A DNA stretch of 64,000 bases from assembly GCF_014649335.1 (NCBI RefSeq), contig NZ_BMSV01000003.1, positions 372,001-436,000 on the forward strand. Direction: 5' to 3'. The notes below the pieces were generated by a model, which worked only from the letters and a program-made list of their open reading frames with translations, ran no database searches and was not told the DNA's origin. Shown here in pieces: positions 9,615 through 17,756 of this stretch (its first letter is position 1; each line of letters starts with the position of its first letter). This DNA is from Streptomyces roseolilacinus (GTDB lineage Bacteria; Actinomycetota; Actinomycetes; Streptomycetales; Streptomycetaceae). The position numbers and the translations under genes were made by a program.

Positions 9615-10085
9615 GTGTTCACAAGCGTTCTGATGATCGAGAAACCGCTGTCGTCCGTGGACGTGGACTTCGTCACGACCCTGCACGGCGACGAGACCGT
9701 CTCCTTCATCGTGCTCATGCAGCCCCGGGGCGACCAGGCCGACGTACTGCTCCGGGCCATCGACGACGTCGCCGTCGGCGCGCTGAAGGACGCGGCCAAG
9801 GAGGGCGAGGAACCGTCCGGCACGGAGGCGAGACGCCCGGCGGAGGCGGCCCTGGAACGGTCGGTGCAGGCCCTGCGCGACGTCGGCTGCGAGGCGGTCG
9901 GCCAGGTCGTCGAGGACCACCCGCTGGACAAGATGAAGGCCGTCGTGGAGGAGGCGGACGCCGACGAGGTGATCGTGCTGACCGCCCCGCACTACGTGGA
10001 GGAGTTCTTCCACCGGGACTGGGCGTCCCGCGCCCGCCACAAGGTCGGCGTACCGGTGCTCAAGCTCTTCGCCCACAACGAATAG
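9615..10085 (+). CDS. UspA-like conserved hypothetical protein
   Basis: A 156-residue protein with an alternating alpha/beta pattern like universal stress proteins. The end of the fold, ADEVIVLTAPHYVEEFFHRDWASRARHKVGVPVLKLF, resembles the UspA strand-helix-strand close, but the ATP-binding G-2x-G-9x-G(S/T) motif is absent. I do not recognise a characterised function. The start is uncertain: GTG at 9615 gives the longest reasonable protein, and an in-frame ATG lies 18 bases further on. It precedes murC by 43 bases, which contain TAGGCT, a likely -10 box for murC. Confidence 0.7.
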   Translation: MFTSVLMIEKPLSSVDVDFVTTLHGDETVSFIVLMQPRGDQADVLLRAIDDVAVGALKDAAKEGEEPSGTEARRPAEAALERSVQALRDVGCEAVGQVVEDHPLDKMKAVVEEADADEVIVLTAPHYVEEFFHRDWASRARHKVGVPVLKLFAHNE

Positions 10086-10128
10086 GCTGGGCCCCCGCAC
10101 GTACGCCACACCCCGGGGAGAGATCCGC

Positions 10129-11523
10129 ATGGCACCCGCCATCCCTGCCGCAATGGAACGGCCGCACTTCATCGGCATCGGCGGCGCCGGCATGTCGGGC
10201 ATCGCGAAGATCCTCGCCCAGCGCGGGGCCAAGGTCGCCGGCAGCGACGCGCGCGAGTCCGAGACCGCCGCGTCGCTGCGCGCCCTCGGCGCGACCGTCC
10301 ACATCGGCCACGCCGCGCACCACCTCGCCGACGACAGCAGCTGCGTCGTCGTCTCCAGCGCCATCCGCGACGACAACCCCGAGCTCGCCCGCGCGCGGCA
10401 GCTCGGCGTCCCCGTCGTGCACCGCTCCGACGCGCTGGCCGCGGTGATGAGGGGCCTGCGCGCCGTCGCCGTCGCCGGCACCCACGGCAAGACCACCACC
10501 ACGTCGATGCTCGCCGTCGCCCTCACCGAGCTCGGCCTCGACCCGTCGTACGCCATCGGCGGCGACCTCGCGGGCCCCGGCACCAACGCCCGGCACGGCG
10601 CCGGCGACCTCTTCGTCGCCGAGGCCGACGAGAGCGACCGCAGCTTCCAGAAGTACGACCCCGAGGTCGCCGTCGTCCTCAACGTCGAACTGGACCACCA
10701 CGCCAACTACGCCTCCCTCGAGGAGATCTACGAGTCCTTCGAGGCGTTCGTCGCCAAGGTCCCCCGCGGCGGCACCCTCGTCGTCGGCGAGCACCCGGGC
10801 GCCCGCGAGCTGGCCGCTCGGGTCTCCGGCCGGCCGGACCTGCACGTCCTGCGCGTCGGCGAGGCGGAGGGGTCCGACGTGTGGATCCGCCGGATCACCC
10901 CGAAGGGGATGACCAGCGAGGTCAGCGTCGTCCTCGACGGGCGCGAGCACACCTTCACGGTCTCCGTGCCCGGCCGCCACTACGCCCACAACGCCGCCGC
11001 CGCCCTCGCCGCCGGCACGCGCGCGGGCGTCGACCCGGCCGACCTGGCCCGGGCCCTCACCGCGTACACCGGCGTCGGGCGCCGCCTCCAGCTCAAGGGC
11101 GAGGCCGCCGGCGTCCAGGTCATCGACTCGTACGCGCACCACCCCACCGAGATGACCGCCGACCTGGAGGCGATGCGCGCCGCGGCCGGCACCGACCGCC
11201 GCCTCCTGGTGGTCTTCCAGCCGCACCTGTTCTCCCGCACGCAGGAGCTGGGCACGGAGATGGGCCAGGCCCTCGCCCTCGCCGACCGGTCGCTGGTCCT
11301 CGACATCTACCCGGCCCGCGAGGACCCGGTCCCGGGCGTCACCAGCGCCCTGATCACCGACGCGGCCACCGCGGCGGGCGCCGAGGTCACCCCGGCGCCC
11401 GACAAGGACGCCGTGCCCGGGCTGATCGCGGGAATGGCCCGGCCCGGCGATCTCGTTCTCACCATGGGCGCCGGCGACGTCACGGACCTCGGCCCGAGGA
11501 TCCTCGACCGCCTGGCGGACTGA
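10129..11523 (+). CDS. murC: UDP-N-acetylmuramate-L-alanine ligase
   Basis: The 464-residue product is a complete Mur ligase of the MurC type, which adds L-alanine to UDP-MurNAc in the cytoplasm in peptidoglycan synthesis. The N-terminal Rossmann-like motif is HFIGIGGAGMSG, the ATP P-loop is GTHGKTTTTSM, the magnesium/substrate region contains EADESDRSF and ELDHHANY, and the C-terminal domain contains DSYAHHPTE and FQPHLFSRT, all diagnostic of MurC. It starts with ATG after GGGGAGAGATCCGC. The location away from the division and cell-wall cluster suggests a stand-alone copy, common in Streptomyces. msrB follows 27 bases later in the same direction. Confidence 0.96.
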   Translation: MAPAIPAAMERPHFIGIGGAGMSGIAKILAQRGAKVAGSDARESETAASLRALGATVHIGHAAHHLADDSSCVVVSSAIRDDNPELARARQLGVPVVHRSDALAAVMRGLRAVAVAGTHGKTTTTSMLAVALTELGLDPSYAIGGDLAGPGTNARHGAGDLFVAEADESDRSFQKYDPEVAVVLNVELDHHANYASLEEIYESFEAFVAKVPRGGTLVVGEHPGARELAARVSGRPDLHVLRVGEAEGSDVWIRRITPKGMTSEVSVVLDGREHTFTVSVPGRHYAHNAAAALAAGTRAGVDPADLARALTAYTGVGRRLQLKGEAAGVQVIDSYAHHPTEMTADLEAMRAAAGTDRRLLVVFQPHLFSRTQELGTEMGQALALADRSLVLDIYPAREDPVPGVTSALITDAATAAGAEVTPAPDKDAVPGLIAGMARPGDLVLTMGAGDVTDLGPRILDRLAD

Positions 11524-11550
11524 CCCGAGCAGAGGGAGCTGAAGCAGACC

Positions 11551-11958
11551 ATGCCGTACGAGGTCGAGAAGCCGGACGAGCAGTGGCGCGCCGAACTGAC
11601 GCCGCAGGAGTACCACGTCCTGCGCGAGGCCGGCACGGAACCCCCCTTCACCGGCGAGTACACCGACACCGGGACCGAGGGCGTCTACTCCTGCCGGGCG
11701 TGCGGCGCGGAGCTGTTCACGTCCCGCACGAAGTTCGCGTCCCACTGCGGCTGGCCGTCCTTCTACGACCCGAAGGACAGCGACGCCGTCGAGCTCCTGG
11801 AGGACCGCTCCCACGGCATGGTCCGCGTCGAGGTCCGCTGCGCCCGCTGCGGCTCCCACCTGGGCCACGTCTTCGAGGGCGAGGGCTACCCGACCCCCAC
11901 GGACCAGCGCTACTGCATCAACTCGGTCTCCCTGCGCCTGACCCCGGCCGAGGACTGA
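11551..11958 (+). CDS. msrB: Peptide-methionine (R)-S-oxide reductase
   Basis: The 135-residue protein reduces the R-epimer of methionine sulfoxide in damaged proteins. The structural zinc is held by CRAC and CARC pairs, the fold motif SHCGWPSFYDP is present (many homologues have GWPSF), and the catalytic cysteine is in RYCINSVSL near the C-terminus. Full length. A plain ribosome site, GAGGGAGC, precedes the ATG. It is probably in one unit with murC, and is followed by a hairpin 26 bases after the stop. Confidence 0.95.
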   Translation: MPYEVEKPDEQWRAELTPQEYHVLREAGTEPPFTGEYTDTGTEGVYSCRACGAELFTSRTKFASHCGWPSFYDPKDSDAVELLEDRSHGMVRVEVRCARCGSHLGHVFEGEGYPTPTDQRYCINSVSLRLTPAED

Positions 11959-11984
11959 GCGACCGGCCGTCCACGCCGCCGACG

Positions 11985-12017
11985 GCCCCGGCCGGGGGAG
12001 CACCCTCCGGCCGGGGC
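11985..12017 (+). terminator. Hairpin after msrB
   Basis: An 11-bp perfect stem (11985-11995 with 12007-12017) and an 11-nt loop lie 26 bases downstream of the msrB stop codon. There is no U-tract. Confidence 0.6.
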
Positions 12018-12177
12018 TCCGTTCCGGCCGTCCTGCCCCCGCGGGCCCGCCGCTTCACGGCGGCCCCGGGACGCGGCGGGAACCGCACGGGTGCGGGTGA
12101 AGCGCCGCCACGCCCCGTACGGGTCCCTGCCCTCCGGGCCGCCGACGCCGCTCGCCGACCGGGTGGCCCGTACGCCG

Positions 12178-12210
12178 CGACCGCCGTCCCCGCACCGGGG
12201 ACGGCGGTCG
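12178..12210 (-). terminator. Strong hairpin after HAD phosphatase gene
   Basis: A perfect 14-bp stem (12178-12191 with 12197-12210) and a 5-nt loop GCACC lie 22 bases beyond the stop of the minus-strand HAD gene, in the convergent interval with msrB. Confidence 0.75.
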
Positions 12211-12232
12211 TCGTCTCGGCGGTGCGCCGGGG

Positions 12233-12895
12233 TCAGGACAGCTTGCCGTCGTAGTCCGGCAGCTTGAAGGTGCGCTCCGCGTGGCCGCCCGTCAGGTCGC
12301 TCGGGCGGTTGCCGATGTTGGCGATGATCTTGTAGCCCTTCGCCTCGATCTCGGCGCGCTTCTCCGTCTTGTACGCGGCGACCTCGTGGAACAGGTCGGG
12401 CAGGTCGCGGACGTACAGGCCGTCCACCGGGTAGCCCACGGACCTGAGGTTGTGCGCGGTGAGGTCGTGGATGATGCCGGGCCGGGCGGTGACGAAGAAG
12501 ACGTCCACGCCGCGGGAGTCGGCGTAGCGGGCCAGGTCGAGGGACGGGCGGACGGCGGGGGTCGGGAACTCCCAGAAGTAGTGGAAGTCCGTCTCCAGGG
12601 ACGTGTTGTCGATGTCCAGCACGATCGCCAGCTTCTCGCCGGAGGCGTTCGCCGTGCGCTGCTCGATGTAGGGGCGGGCCGTGGCGAGGGCCGCCGCCAC
12701 GTCGCGCTGCCAGGCCGCGTAGTCCACGCCCTTGGCCTGGGCGGTGGCGCCGGCGGCCGCGACGGCGGCGGCCGGCCGCTCGGGGGCCGCGACCGGTGCC
12801 GCCGCACCCGCCTGGGCGGGCCAGGCCAGGGCCAGGGCCGCCGCGGCGGCGGCGACGGTGAGGGGGCGGCGCGGGGAGGTGCTGCGTCCGTGCAT
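12233..12895 (-). CDS. Secreted HAD family acid phosphatase (class B-like)
   Basis: The 220-residue product begins with a Sec-type signal peptide: basic start MHGRSTSPRR, then an Ala/Leu-rich core ending near AQAGAAA. The mature part is a HAD phosphatase of the acid phosphatase B/plant VSP family: IVLDIDNTSLET holds the nucleophile and acid/base aspartates, FFVTARP is motif II, YKTEKRAEIE supplies the motif III lysine, and IIANIGNRPSDL carries the position of the last acidic motif. It should hydrolyse phosphate esters outside the cell. A GAGGAGT ribosome site precedes the ATG. It is divergent from the kinase gene at 13028. Confidence 0.87.
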   Translation of the reverse strand: MHGRSTSPRRPLTVAAAAAALALAWPAQAGAAAPVAAPERPAAAVAAAGATAQAKGVDYAAWQRDVAAALATARPYIEQRTANASGEKLAIVLDIDNTSLETDFHYFWEFPTPAVRPSLDLARYADSRGVDVFFVTARPGIIHDLTAHNLRSVGYPVDGLYVRDLPDLFHEVAAYKTEKRAEIEAKGYKIIANIGNRPSDLTGGHAERTFKLPDYDGKLS

Positions 12896-13027
12896 GGGTC
12901 ACTCCTCTGTGGGGGGTGTGAGCGTGCTTCGCCATGCTCCTGTCACATAGTGGACGGAATGCGGCGCTCCGACTACTGGTCGGTAGCCACGAATTGAGAG
13001 ACCGCTCGGACCTGGACAATCGAGACC

Positions 13028-13654
13028 GTGAACACACAGCAGCTCGACGCCCTCACCGCCCGCGCCCGCCGCCTCGCCACCCCCGGCACGCGGCGCCTCC
13101 TCGGCCTCGCCGGCGCGCCCGGCGCCGGCAAGTCCACCCTGGCCGCGCACCTCGTCGACCGGCTCGGGGGGCTCGCCGTCCTCGTCCCCATGGACGGCTT
13201 CCACCTCGCGCGGGCCGAGCTCGACCGCCTCGGCCGGGCCGGCCGCAAGGGCGCCCCCGACACCTTCGACGCCGCCGGGTACGTCGCCCTGCTGGCCCGC
13301 CTGCGGGCCGCCGAGCCCGGGGTCACCGTGTACGCGCCCGCCTTCGACCGCGCCCTGGAGGAGCCCGTCGCCGGCAGCGTGCCCGTCCCGCCCGAGGTGC
13401 CGCTCGTCGTCACCGAGGGCAACTACCTGCTGCACGACGACCCCGCGTGGGCCCCGGTCCGCGCCCTCCTCGACGAGACCTGGTACCTGGAGGCCGACGA
13501 CGACCTGCGGATCCGGCGCCTCGTCGACCGGCACGTCCGGTACGGCAGGAGCCGCGCCGACGCCGAGCGCTGGGTCCGGGACTCCGACGAGCCCAACGCC
13601 CGCCTGATCGCCGCCGGCCGCGCCCGCGCCGACCGCGTCGTCCCCGTCGACTGA
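13028..13654 (+). CDS. Nucleoside/nucleotide kinase family protein (PanK/uridine kinase-like)
   Basis: A 208-residue P-loop kinase. Walker A is GLAGAPGAGKST (about residues 28-39), PMDGFH follows in the position seen in uridine kinase and pantothenate kinase relatives, and VTEGNYLLHDD and the lid region RLVDRHVRYGRSRADAERWV complete the pattern of the YggC/FrcK-like group. The substrate cannot be read from sequence; sugars, nucleosides and pantothenate are all used by relatives. GTG lies 7 nt after GACAAT, so translation probably starts at the 5' end of the mRNA. Confidence 0.8.
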   Translation: MNTQQLDALTARARRLATPGTRRLLGLAGAPGAGKSTLAAHLVDRLGGLAVLVPMDGFHLARAELDRLGRAGRKGAPDTFDAAGYVALLARLRAAEPGVTVYAPAFDRALEEPVAGSVPVPPEVPLVVTEGNYLLHDDPAWAPVRALLDETWYLEADDDLRIRRLVDRHVRYGRSRADAERWVRDSDEPNARLIAAGRARADRVVPVD

Positions 13655-13715
13655 CCGGCCGTCAGAACCGTAGGCCGCCGGTCACGGGGGTGCCGGACGG
13701 TCCAGACTGGACGCC

Positions 13716-14738
13716 ATGGACCCCCATCTCCTGCGCACGTTCGTGACGGTGATCCGGCTCGCCTCCTTCCCGGCGGCCGCGCGCGAGCTCGGCTGCGCCA
13801 AGGCCACCGTGGCCCGGCACGTCGCCGCCCTGGAGAGGGAGTTCGGCCTGCCGCTGCTGACCCGGCGGCCCGTCGTCCCGACCGTGGCGGGCGCACGGCT
13901 CCTGGAACACGCCGTGCCGCTGCTGCTGCGCCTCGACGCGGCCCGCGCCGACCTCGCCCGCCTCGCCGCCGCGCCCGACGGTGAGCTGGTCGTCGCCGCC
14001 GCCCCGCTCGCCGTCGGCCCCCGGCTGCTCGCCGCCCTCCCGGTCACCACCACCCGCGTCACCCTGTGCGTCCGGCCCCGCGACGAGATACCCGCCGCGC
14101 TCGCCGACGGCACCGCCCACCTCGGCCTCGTCGACAGCCTGTCCGTCACCGGAGACCCGCTGCTCCCACCCGGGTCCGCCCTGCCGCCCGGCCCCCCGCA
14201 CGACTCCGCCGGAGCCGCGTACGGCTTCACCGGCACCACGTACGACCCCGTCGGCACCACGTGCGACCCCGTCGGTAACGCGTACGACTTCGCCGCCCCG
14301 TACGGCTTCACCGGCATCGCCCAACCGCCCGGCGCCGCCCCGCTGACCACCCTCCCCGTCACCGAGGCACCGCTCGCCGTCCACCTGCCCGCCGGCCACC
14401 CGCTGGCCCACCGCCGCGGCCTGCGCCTCGACGAGCTCACCACCGCCCGCTGGGTGGACGCCCCCGCCGCCGGTCTCCCCCTCGACCAGCTGCGCGCCGC
14501 CCACGGCACGTACGGGTTCCGCCCCGCCCTGCGCTACGACAGCACCGACGTGCACACCCTGACCGCACTCGTCGCCGCGGGACGGGGCCTCGCCCTCCTC
14601 CCGGACACCGTCCCCGCCGCCCCCAGCGCCCTCGCCGTCCCCCTCGTCGAACCACGCCTCGTCCACCGCGTCGAACTGCTCCACCCCACCGAACCGACCA
14701 CCCCGGCCGCGGAGTTGGCAGCCCTGCTGCGGACATGA
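13716..14738 (+). CDS. LysR-type regulator with repeat insertion in effector domain
   Basis: The 340-residue protein has an N-terminal LysR helix-turn-helix (HLLRTFVTVIRLASFPAAARELG, then AKATVARHVAALEREFGLPLLTR) and a C-terminal effector-binding domain that includes a hydrophobic VTEAPLAVHLPAGHPLAHR and DSTDVHTLTALVAAGRGLALLPD. At about residues 160-205, in the linker or first lobe, there is a Gly/Pro/Tyr-rich run with repeated YGFTG and YDPVG blocks that is not normal for the family. The regulated genes are not clear; it is followed by a repeat-filled gap and a convergent treZ. ATG lies 7 nt after CAGACT. Confidence 0.85.
   Translation: MDPHLLRTFVTVIRLASFPAAARELGCAKATVARHVAALEREFGLPLLTRRPVVPTVAGARLLEHAVPLLLRLDAARADLARLAAAPDGELVVAAAPLAVGPRLLAALPVTTTRVTLCVRPRDEIPAALADGTAHLGLVDSLSVTGDPLLPPGSALPPGPPHDSAGAAYGFTGTTYDPVGTTCDPVGNAYDFAAPYGFTGIAQPPGAAPLTTLPVTEAPLAVHLPAGHPLAHRRGLRLDELTTARWVDAPAAGLPLDQLRAAHGTYGFRPALRYDSTDVHTLTALVAAGRGLALLPDTVPAAPSALAVPLVEPRLVHRVELLHPTEPTTPAAELAALLRT
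14218..14316 (+). repeat. In-frame short repeats inside lysR-type gene
   Basis: Two 21-bp tandem units (14232-14252 and 14253-14273, one mismatch) encode GTTYDPV and GTTCDPV. They are bracketed by an 18-bp direct repeat (14218-14235 and 14299-14316) encoding part of YGFTG. All spacings are multiples of three, so expansion or loss would keep the frame. Confidence 0.85.
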
Positions 14739-14827
14739 GACCGCCCGCGCCCTGGACCGTGGAACTCGAAGCGAAGGACTCGCCCCGGCCGAGCAAGCCG
14801 GTGGCTCGCCCGACTGCAGGTTGGACC

Positions 14828-14969
14828 CCGGCGCCTGAGGCGAAGGGGCGCGCCCGCGCCCAAAGGAAGAGCGTCCACCCCACACCCGGCGAACAAACCG
14901 GCGGCTCGTCCGACTGTGGCCCTGCAGGCTCCCACCCTGTGCCCGGCGCCTGAGGCGAAGGGGCGCGCC
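14828..14969 (+). repeat. 27-bp direct repeat, period 115
   Basis: Perfect 27-bp copies occupy 14828-14854 and 14943-14969 in the 400-bp gap between the lysR-type gene and treZ (14739-15138). The surrounding bases are related more loosely, so the gap looks like diverged ~115-bp units. The core GAAGGGGCGCGCC also occurs, on the other strand, at 43107-43119. I see no gene in this gap. Confidence 0.85.
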
Positions 14970-15015
14970 TGCGCCGAAAGGGAGAGCGCGCGCAGCCCCC
15001 GACGAAGGAGGGGGC

Positions 15016-15136
15016 GAGCACGGTCGACCGTCGGCACAGGCTCCCAGCGCCCCGGAGCCGAAGGCGCCCCCAAAAAAGGGGAGTGAGCACGGTCGACCGT
15101 CGGCACAGGCTCCCAGCGCCCCGGAGCCGAAGGCGC
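15016..15136 (+). repeat. Two perfect 52-bp direct repeats beside treZ stop
   Basis: Copies at 15016-15067 and 15085-15136 are identical over 52 bp, with a 69-bp period. Each contains the 12-bp palindrome ACGGTCGACCGT. The second copy ends 2 bases before the treZ stop codon. The sequence is clearly related to the tandem units at 42899-43096 on the opposite strand. Confidence 0.9.
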
Positions 15137-15138
15137 TT

Positions 15139-16896
15139 CTAAAGGACAGCCAGCACCACGCACGACTCCGCCGGCACCACCAGTTCCCCGCCCTCCGGTC
15201 CCGGTGCCCGCACCGGTTCCCACGCGGCCAGCACCCGGCTCCCGTCGGGGCCCAGGGGGATCCGTGCCGGGCGGTCCGCCAGGTTCACCGCGACCCGTAC
15301 GTCCCCGCGCCGGTAGGCGATCCAGCGGGCCTCCTCGTCGTAGGTGACGTGCACCGCCGCCAGGTCCGGGTCGGTCAGGTCCGGCTGCGCGGCCCGCAGT
15401 GCGATCAGCTGCCGGGACCAGTCCAGCAGCCGGGCGTGCGGTTCGCGTTCCGGTTCCGTCCAGTCCAGGCAGGAGCGGTCGCGGGTCGCGGGGTCCTGCG
15501 GGTCCGGGACGTCCTCCTCCTTCCAGCCGTGCGCCGCGAACTCCCGCCGCCGGCCACGCCGTACGGCCTCGGCCAGTTCGGGGTCGGTGTGGTCGGTGAA
15601 GAACTGCCACGGCGTGCGGGCGCCCCATTCCTCGCCCATGAACAGCATCGGCGTGAACGGTCCCGTCAGGACCAGCGTCGCCGCGCACGCCAGCAGGCCG
15701 GGGGAGAGGGACGCCGACAGCCGGTCGCCCTGTGCCCGGTTGCCGATCTGGTCGTGGGTCTGCGCGTACCCGAGGAAGCGGTGCGCCCGTGTGCGTTCCG
15801 GGTCCACCGGGCGGCCGTGGGTGCGGCCGCGGAACGTCGAGAAGGTGCCGTCGTGGAAGAAGACCCCGCCCAGCGTCTTCGCCAGCGCGGCCAGCGGGGC
15901 CCGTGCGAAGTCCGCGTAGTAGCCCTGCGTCTCGCCGGTCAGCGCCGTGTGCAGGGCGTGGTGGAAGTCGTCGTTCCACTGGGCGTGCAGTCCCAGCCCG
16001 CCCTCCTCGCGCGGGGTGGTCGTCCGCGGGTCGCACAGGTCCGACTCGGCGATCAGGAAGTGTTCCCGCCCCTGTTGCGCGGCGAGTTCGTCGACCGCCG
16101 CCGACAGTTCCTCCAGGAACGTCAGCGCCCGTGTGTCGGCGAGGGCGTGCACGGCGTCCAGCCGCAGCCCGTCGATCCGGTAGTCGCGCAGCCAGGCGAG
16201 CGCGCTGCCCAGGAGAAACGCCCGCACCTCGTCCGAGCCCGGCGCGTCCAGGTTCACCGCCGCCCCCCACGGCGTGTGGTGGGTGTCCGTGAAGTACGGG
16301 CCGAAGGGCGGCAGGTGGTTGCCGGACGGGCCCAGGTGGTTGTGGACGACGTCCAGCACCACGCCCAGGCCCAGCCCGTGCGCCGTGTCCACGAACCGCT
16401 TCAGTGCCGCGGGCCCGCCGTACGGCTCGTGCACCGCCCACAGCGACACTCCCTCGTACCCCCAGCCGTGCCGTCCCGGGAACGGGCACAGCGGCATCAG
16501 TTCCACGTGCGTCACCCCCAGCCGCACCAGGTGGTCCAGCCGCTCCGCCGCGGCGTCGAGGGTGCCCTCCGGCGTGTACGTCCCGACGTGGAGCTCGTAC
16601 AGGACGGCTCCGCGCAGTCCGTGCCCGGGTGGTTCGTTCCGCCAGGCGTGCGCGGCGTGGTCCACCACCGCGCTGCGCCCGTCCGGCCCGTCGGGCTGGC
16701 GCCGCGAACGCGGGTCGGGCAGCACCGGGCCGCCGTCCAGGGAGAAGCCGTACCGTGCTCCGTCCGGTACGCCGTCACCGACCGTCGCCGTCCACCAGCC
16801 GTCGCGCAGCGGATCGCGCTCCATGGGGTGCCGGGCACCCTCCAGTTCCAGCTCCACCCGCTCGTGCGCGTGCGGCGCCCACACCTCGAACAGCAC
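15139..16896 (-). CDS. treZ: Maltooligosyl trehalose trehalohydrolase
   Basis: The 585-residue GH13 enzyme cleaves trehalose from the end of maltooligosyl trehalose. An N-terminal CBM48-like domain (VWAPHAHERVELELEG) precedes the barrel. Barrel motifs are VLDVVHNHLG, GLRLDAVHAL with the nucleophile Asp, LIAESDLCDPRT with the acid Glu, and QTHDQIGNRAQGDRL; the last is characteristic of TreZ. The GTG at 16896 is preceded by GAGGGGAT. TreY and GlgX are encoded upstream on the same strand, separated by an FHA gene on the other strand. The 3' end abuts a 52-bp repeat. Confidence 0.95.
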   Translation of the reverse strand: MLFEVWAPHAHERVELELEGARHPMERDPLRDGWWTATVGDGVPDGARYGFSLDGGPVLPDPRSRRQPDGPDGRSAVVDHAAHAWRNEPPGHGLRGAVLYELHVGTYTPEGTLDAAAERLDHLVRLGVTHVELMPLCPFPGRHGWGYEGVSLWAVHEPYGGPAALKRFVDTAHGLGLGVVLDVVHNHLGPSGNHLPPFGPYFTDTHHTPWGAAVNLDAPGSDEVRAFLLGSALAWLRDYRIDGLRLDAVHALADTRALTFLEELSAAVDELAAQQGREHFLIAESDLCDPRTTTPREEGGLGLHAQWNDDFHHALHTALTGETQGYYADFARAPLAALAKTLGGVFFHDGTFSTFRGRTHGRPVDPERTRAHRFLGYAQTHDQIGNRAQGDRLSASLSPGLLACAATLVLTGPFTPMLFMGEEWGARTPWQFFTDHTDPELAEAVRRGRRREFAAHGWKEEDVPDPQDPATRDRSCLDWTEPEREPHARLLDWSRQLIALRAAQPDLTDPDLAAVHVTYDEEARWIAYRRGDVRVAVNLADRPARIPLGPDGSRVLAAWEPVRAPGPEGGELVVPAESCVVLAVL

Positions 16897-17054
16897 TGGC
16901 GATCCCCTCGTCGTCGGCCGGGTACCCGTTACCGCGCCCCATCCTGGCAAGAGCGGAACCGGGAAGCACGGGACTTCGCCGTGGGGGAGGGGGCGGGTCG
17001 TCCGGTGGCGGCCCGTCTGGACACCTCGGCCCCCGGCGACCGACAATCACCTGT

Positions 17055-17606
17055 GTGACGTCGCCTTTCGAGCCCCAGACGCATCCCGCCCGGCTGTCGG
17101 ACGCCGAGCGGGACCGGGCGCTGGAGCTGATCCGCGAGGGCGCGGTGCAGGGAAAGCTGTCCCACGACACGTTCCTGCGGCGCATGGAACTCGCCCTGGT
17201 CGCCCGCCACTCCGACGAGCTGGCGGCGCTCACCGACGACCTCCGGGAGCGGGACCGGGGCTGGGCGCGGCGGTTGTTCGGCGCCGTCGAGCGGGTCTCC
17301 GCGTTCACGGTGCGGCTGGGCCACGCCTGGCAGGCCGAGCGGCTGCCGAAGCTGCTGCTGCCGGAGCCGGGCCCGTACCCGCTGCGGATAGGGCGCGACC
17401 CGGTGAACGGGCTGCGGCTCAGCCACGAGACGGTGTCCCGGCTGCACGCCGAGCTCGGCCTGCAGGGCGGGCTGTGGATCCTGCGCGACCTCAACTCCAC
17501 CAACGGCACCACCGTCAACGGGCGGCGCGTGACCGGCACGGTCGTCGTCCAGCCGGGTGACATGGTCTCCTTCGGCCGGATGGCCTTCCGCCTCGCGGCC
17601 CGCTGA
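17055..17606 (+). CDS. DUF1707/FHA domain protein
   Basis: A 183-residue protein with two parts. Residues ~12-60 form a DUF1707 domain (LSDAERDRALELIREGAVQGKLSHDTFLRR, reported only in part here), and residues ~100-183 form an FHA domain: PLRIGRDPVNGLRLSHETVSRLHAEL, then LRDLNSTNGTTVNGRRV. FHA domains bind phosphothreonine peptides made by Ser/Thr kinases, so this protein probably takes part in phospho-signalling. There is no kinase gene next to it. The GTG is 7 nt after GACAAT, suggesting a leaderless mRNA. It is divergent from treZ and convergent with treY. Confidence 0.88.
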   Translation: MTSPFEPQTHPARLSDAERDRALELIREGAVQGKLSHDTFLRRMELALVARHSDELAALTDDLRERDRGWARRLFGAVERVSAFTVRLGHAWQAERLPKLLLPEPGPYPLRIGRDPVNGLRLSHETVSRLHAELGLQGGLWILRDLNSTNGTTVNGRRVTGTVVVQPGDMVSFGRMAFRLAAR

Positions 17607-17664
17607 GCCCGACGGCACCGGCACCCAGGTCAGCACCATCACCGGCCCCTGAGCCTTCACCCGC

Positions 17665-17700
17665 CAGACCGTCACCGGCCCCCAGACCGTCACCGGCCCC
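17665..17700. repeat. 18-bp perfect tandem repeat
   Basis: Two adjacent copies of an 18-bp unit (17665-17682, 17683-17700) lie in the convergent interval between the FHA gene and treY. Looser copies of a CCATCACC unit follow to about 17740. No hairpin of note. Confidence 0.8.
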
Positions 17701-17756
17701 CGGCCATCACCCCCCCAAGCCATCACCACCCCCAAGCCATCCCCCCGGGCCCACGC

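Noticed and set aside
9615..10085. Indole-3-glycerol phosphate synthase
   Set aside because: The protein has no TIM-barrel or TrpC motifs; the fold pattern is UspA-like.
14739..15138. CRISPR-like array in the treZ gap
   Set aside because: Repeats are few, of two different lengths (27 and 52 bp), with no regular spacers and no cas genes.
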